Positions 61,819 to 64,000 of a DNA stretch of 64,000 nucleotides are shown piece after piece. The stretch's first letter is position 1, and each line of letters opens with the position of its first letter. The notes beneath the pieces are model-generated. The model saw nothing but the letters and a program-made list of their open reading frames with translations. It searched no databases and was not told the origin of the DNA. A program made the position numbers and the translations under genes. The stretch is from Flavobacterium granuli (GTDB taxonomy: Bacteria; Bacteroidota; Bacteroidia; Flavobacteriales; Flavobacteriaceae): the NCBI RefSeq assembly GCF_900129705.1, contig NZ_FQWO01000008.1, forward strand, positions 106,932 through 170,931, written 5' to 3'.

Positions 61819-63765
61819 TTAAACTGTAAATACTTTTAATGTTTTTTTGATTTCTTCGTCTACTATCGAAGCAAATTCTTCTATTGTAACGCTGATGTTT
61901 CCTTTTCCTTCCTGTCCATGGCGACGTATAGAAATGGTACCGTTTTTTTCTTCTTCCTCACCTACAATCAACATGAACGGGATTTTTTGCATTTCTGCAT
62001 CTCTAATTTTCTTCCCTATTGTTTCACTTCGGTTGTCAATGAGGGCGCGAATTTCGTGATTTTCTAGCAAATCTAAAACTTTTTTGGCATATTTTTCATA
62101 TTTCTCGCTCAAAGACAATATTATAGCCTGTTCTGGCATTAGCCAGAGTGGGAAATTTCCTGCTGTATGTTCTAAAAGAATGGCGATAAAACGCTCCATG
62201 GAGCCAAAAGGAGCTCTATGGATCATGACAGGTCTATGTAATTCGTTATCAGAACCTTTGTAGGTCAATTCAAATCGTTCTGGTAGGTTGTAGTCTACCT
62301 GAATTGTACCTAACTGCCATTGTCTTCCTAGGGCGTCTTTTACCATGAAATCCAATTTCGGGCCGTAGAAAGCTGCTTCGCCGTATTCAACAACGGTATT
62401 TAACCCTTTGTCACGGGCTGCATTTATGATGGCGTTTTCTGCTTTTTCCCAGTTTTCATCGCTACCTATATACTTATCTCTGTTTTCTTTGTCGCGAAGC
62501 GAAATTTGAGCTGTAAAGTTTTCAAATCCTAATGAGCCAAATACATAAAGAACTAGGTCAATAACTTTTTTAAATTCGTCGTCCAGTTGTTCTGGAGTGC
62601 AGAAAATATGAGCGTCATCTTGAGTGAACCCGCGAACGCGTGTCAATCCATGTAATTCACCACTTTGTTCGTATCTGTATACGGTGCCAAATTCAGCATA
62701 GCGTTTAGGTAAATCTTTGTAAGACCAAGGTCTAACATTGTATATTTCACAGTGATGAGGGCAGTTCATTGGTTTTAATAAGAACTCTTCCCCTTCAGAC
62801 GGTGTGCTGATGGGTTGGAAGCTATCTGCACCATATTTAGCGTAATGCCCAGAAGTTACATACAATTCTTTTTGACCAATATGTGGTGTTACTACTTGTT
62901 CATAACCTGCTTTTTTCTGTGCCTTCTTTAGGAATTGTTCTAATCTTTCTCTTAATGCAGCTCCTTTAGGTAGCCATAATGGTAGGCCTTGACCTACTTT
63001 TTGTGAGAAAGCGAATAGCTCTAATTCTTTTCCTAGTTTTCTGTGATCGCGACGTTTTGCTTCTTCGAGTAAAGCAAGGTATTCTGTTAGATCTTTTTGT
63101 TTTGGAAATGAAGTGCCGTAAACACGCGTTAGTTGTTTGTTCTTTTCGTCTCCGCGCCAGTAAGCTCCCGCAACACTCATGATTTTTATTGCCTTGATGA
63201 TGCCAGTGTTTGGAATATGACCACCTCGACACAAGTCGGTAAAAGTATCGTGATCGCAAAAGGTAATCGTTCCGTCTTCAAGATTCGAAATCAATTCTGT
63301 TTTGTAAACATTGTCTTTGTAAAGTTCTAGAGCTTCGGCTTTGGAGACCGGGCGAAGTTTGAACTCGTGTTTACCTCTCGAAATCTCAAGAACACGATCT
63401 TCAATTTTCTTAAAATCAGCTTCTGTGATCTTTTGATCTTCAAAGTCTACATCGTAATAAAATCCGTTCGATATTGCAGGTCCAAGTGTTAGTTTAATAC
63501 CTGGGTACATTTCTTCTAGAACCTGTGCCATTACGTGTGATGTAGAATGCCAGAAGGCTTTTTTTCCTTCTTCGTCATTCCATGTATATAATATAAGACT
63601 GCCATCCGTGGTTAAAGGTGTGGTAGTTTCAATGGTTGTACCATTAAAAGAAGCTGAAATTACATTTCTAGCAAATCCTTCACTAATGCTTTTTGCAACA
63701 TCCATTGGGGATGCTCCAGGAGCAAATTCTTTAACTGACCCGTCGGGCAAAGTAATCTTAATCAT
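61819..63765 (-). CDS. thrS: Threonyl-tRNA synthetase
   Basis: A 648-residue enzyme that charges tRNA-Thr. The ORF could begin at 63813, but the ATG at 63765 gives the normal TGS-domain start [14 protein letters not shown] and lies downstream of the promoter. The editing domain has HSTSHVMAQ, and the catalytic core has the zinc-site cysteine in [27 protein letters not shown] and [14 protein letters not shown]. The C-terminal anticodon-binding domain (from about 535) is complete. Confidence 0.96.
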   Translation of the reverse strand: MIKITLPDGSVKEFAPGASPMDVAKSISEGFARNVISASFNGTTIETTTPLTTDGSLILYTWNDEEGKKAFWHSTSHVMAQVLEEMYPGIKLTLGPAISNGFYYDVDFEDQKITEADFKKIEDRVLEISRGKHEFKLRPVSKAEALELYKDNVYKTELISNLEDGTITFCDHDTFTDLCRGGHIPNTGIIKAIKIMSVAGAYWRGDEKNKQLTRVYGTSFPKQKDLTEYLALLEEAKRRDHRKLGKELELFAFSQKVGQGLPLWLPKGAALRERLEQFLKKAQKKAGYEQVVTPHIGQKELYVTSGHYAKYGADSFQPISTPSEGEEFLLKPMNCPHHCEIYNVRPWSYKDLPKRYAEFGTVYRYEQSGELHGLTRVRGFTQDDAHIFCTPEQLDDEFKKVIDLVLYVFGSLGFENFTAQISLRDKENRDKYIGSDENWEKAENAIINAARDKGLNTVVEYGEAAFYGPKLDFMVKDALGRQWQLGTIQVDYNLPERFELTYKGSDNELHRPVMIHRAPFGSMERFIAILLEHTAGNFPLWLMPEQAIILSLSEKYEKYAKKVLDLLENHEIRALIDNRSETIGKKIRDAEMQKIPFMLIVGEEEEKNGTISIRRHGQEGKGNISVTIEEFASIVDEEIKKTLKVFTV

Positions 63766-63786
63766 TGTTTTGTAAATTTTAGAATG

Positions 63787-63817
63787 CAAATATAAAGTAT
63801 TAGCAAAACACATACAA
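63787..63817 (-). promoter_or_regulatory. Promoter of thrS
   Basis: Read on the minus strand: TTG (63817-63815), 20 nt, then TATATTTG (63794-63787), a good Bacteroidota promoter. The -7 box lies 21 nt before the thrS start, which supports that start. Confidence 0.7.
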
Positions 63818-63894
63818 TATATATATAAGGTTTGTTGTGTATTATAATGTGTATGAATTAATGATTCTTTAAATATATTGATGGCAATATTTGT

Positions 63895-63985
63895 TTCGGT
63901 AGCTCCTTCCTGCTATTCGCTACAATCTTCCAGTCCGAACGCCGTCCTGGAAGGATTTTCGCTGCTATCAGGGCTAGGGGGTGGT
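63895..63985. repeat. GC-richer hairpin element, likely an interspersed flavobacterial repeat
   Basis: CTTCCAG (63927-63933) pairs with CTGGAAG (63947-63953); the flanks AATC and GGATT extend the stem. Around it are GCTATTCGCT and TTCGCTGCTATCAGGGCTAG. The block is richer in G+C than the surrounding DNA, non-coding, and looks like a type of repeat I remember from Flavobacterium intergenic regions. It runs close to the window edge. Confidence 0.5.
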
Positions 63986-64000
63986 TTTAAAATCTACTTT

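Overview
The window looks like the chromosome of a Flavobacterium-like member of the Bacteroidota. The DNA is AT-rich, many promoters carry the Bacteroidota -7 box TAnnTTTG, and secreted proteins end their signal peptides in A-Q. The housekeeping layout (rpoC followed by a DUF3467 gene, a split transketolase, an infC-rpmI-rplT-thrS cluster, LptF/G-type permease, AccA, DnaB) also fits. I see no rRNA, tRNA, IS element, prophage or CRISPR array.

Positions 1-17080 are mostly ordinary core genes: the 3' end of rpoC, DUF3467, a small exported protein, both transketolase halves, a two-gene rhodanese operon with a Crp/Fnr-like palindrome and an A20 tract at its start codon, DoxX, Tgt (without the usual zinc cysteines), an LptF/G permease, an EamA transporter, an LtaS-like membrane sulfatase-fold protein, AccA, DnaB and a conserved exported protein.

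Positions 17100-57230 form one large glycan-utilisation region. It holds thirteen exported glycosidases or related enzymes plus a PNGase F-like amidase: two GH2, three GH20 (one fused to an SGNH esterase, one to a LamG-like domain), one GH123-like, two GH27, three GH29, one GH95 and one divergent GH95-like protein. In its middle (29167-43973), behind an AraC regulator, is an operon for complete L-fucose catabolism without phosphorylation: FucP uptake, mutarotase, SDR L-fucose dehydrogenase, fuconolactonase, UxaA-type L-fuconate dehydratase, SDR 2-keto-3-deoxy-L-fuconate dehydrogenase and an FAH-family diketo acid hydrolase giving pyruvate and L-lactate. LutABC-type genes in the same operon would oxidise the lactate to pyruvate. 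The enzyme set fits stripping of fucosylated, galactosylated and HexNAc-containing glycans, plausibly N-glycans because of the PNGase F homologue. No SusC/SusD pair, mannosidase, sialidase or sulfatase of the glycan-desulfating type is present in the window.

Two shared promoter architectures stand out. Direct repeats AAAGATAAT/AATGATAAT spaced 21 bp lie at identical distances from the -7 boxes of fucP and of the GH29 gene at 44148. A different direct repeat, ACTGGTA-N3-ACTGGTA, lies at an identical distance from the -7 boxes of the GH2 gene at 17409 and the GH20 gene at 55528. They suggest at least two co-regulated sub-regulons inside the locus.

Positions 57290-64000, all on the minus strand, hold a small lipoprotein, a NarL-type response regulator with a TPR-containing lipoprotein histidine kinase, then rplT, rpmI, infC (apparently starting at AUA) and thrS, followed by a hairpin-containing repeat-like element at the window edge.
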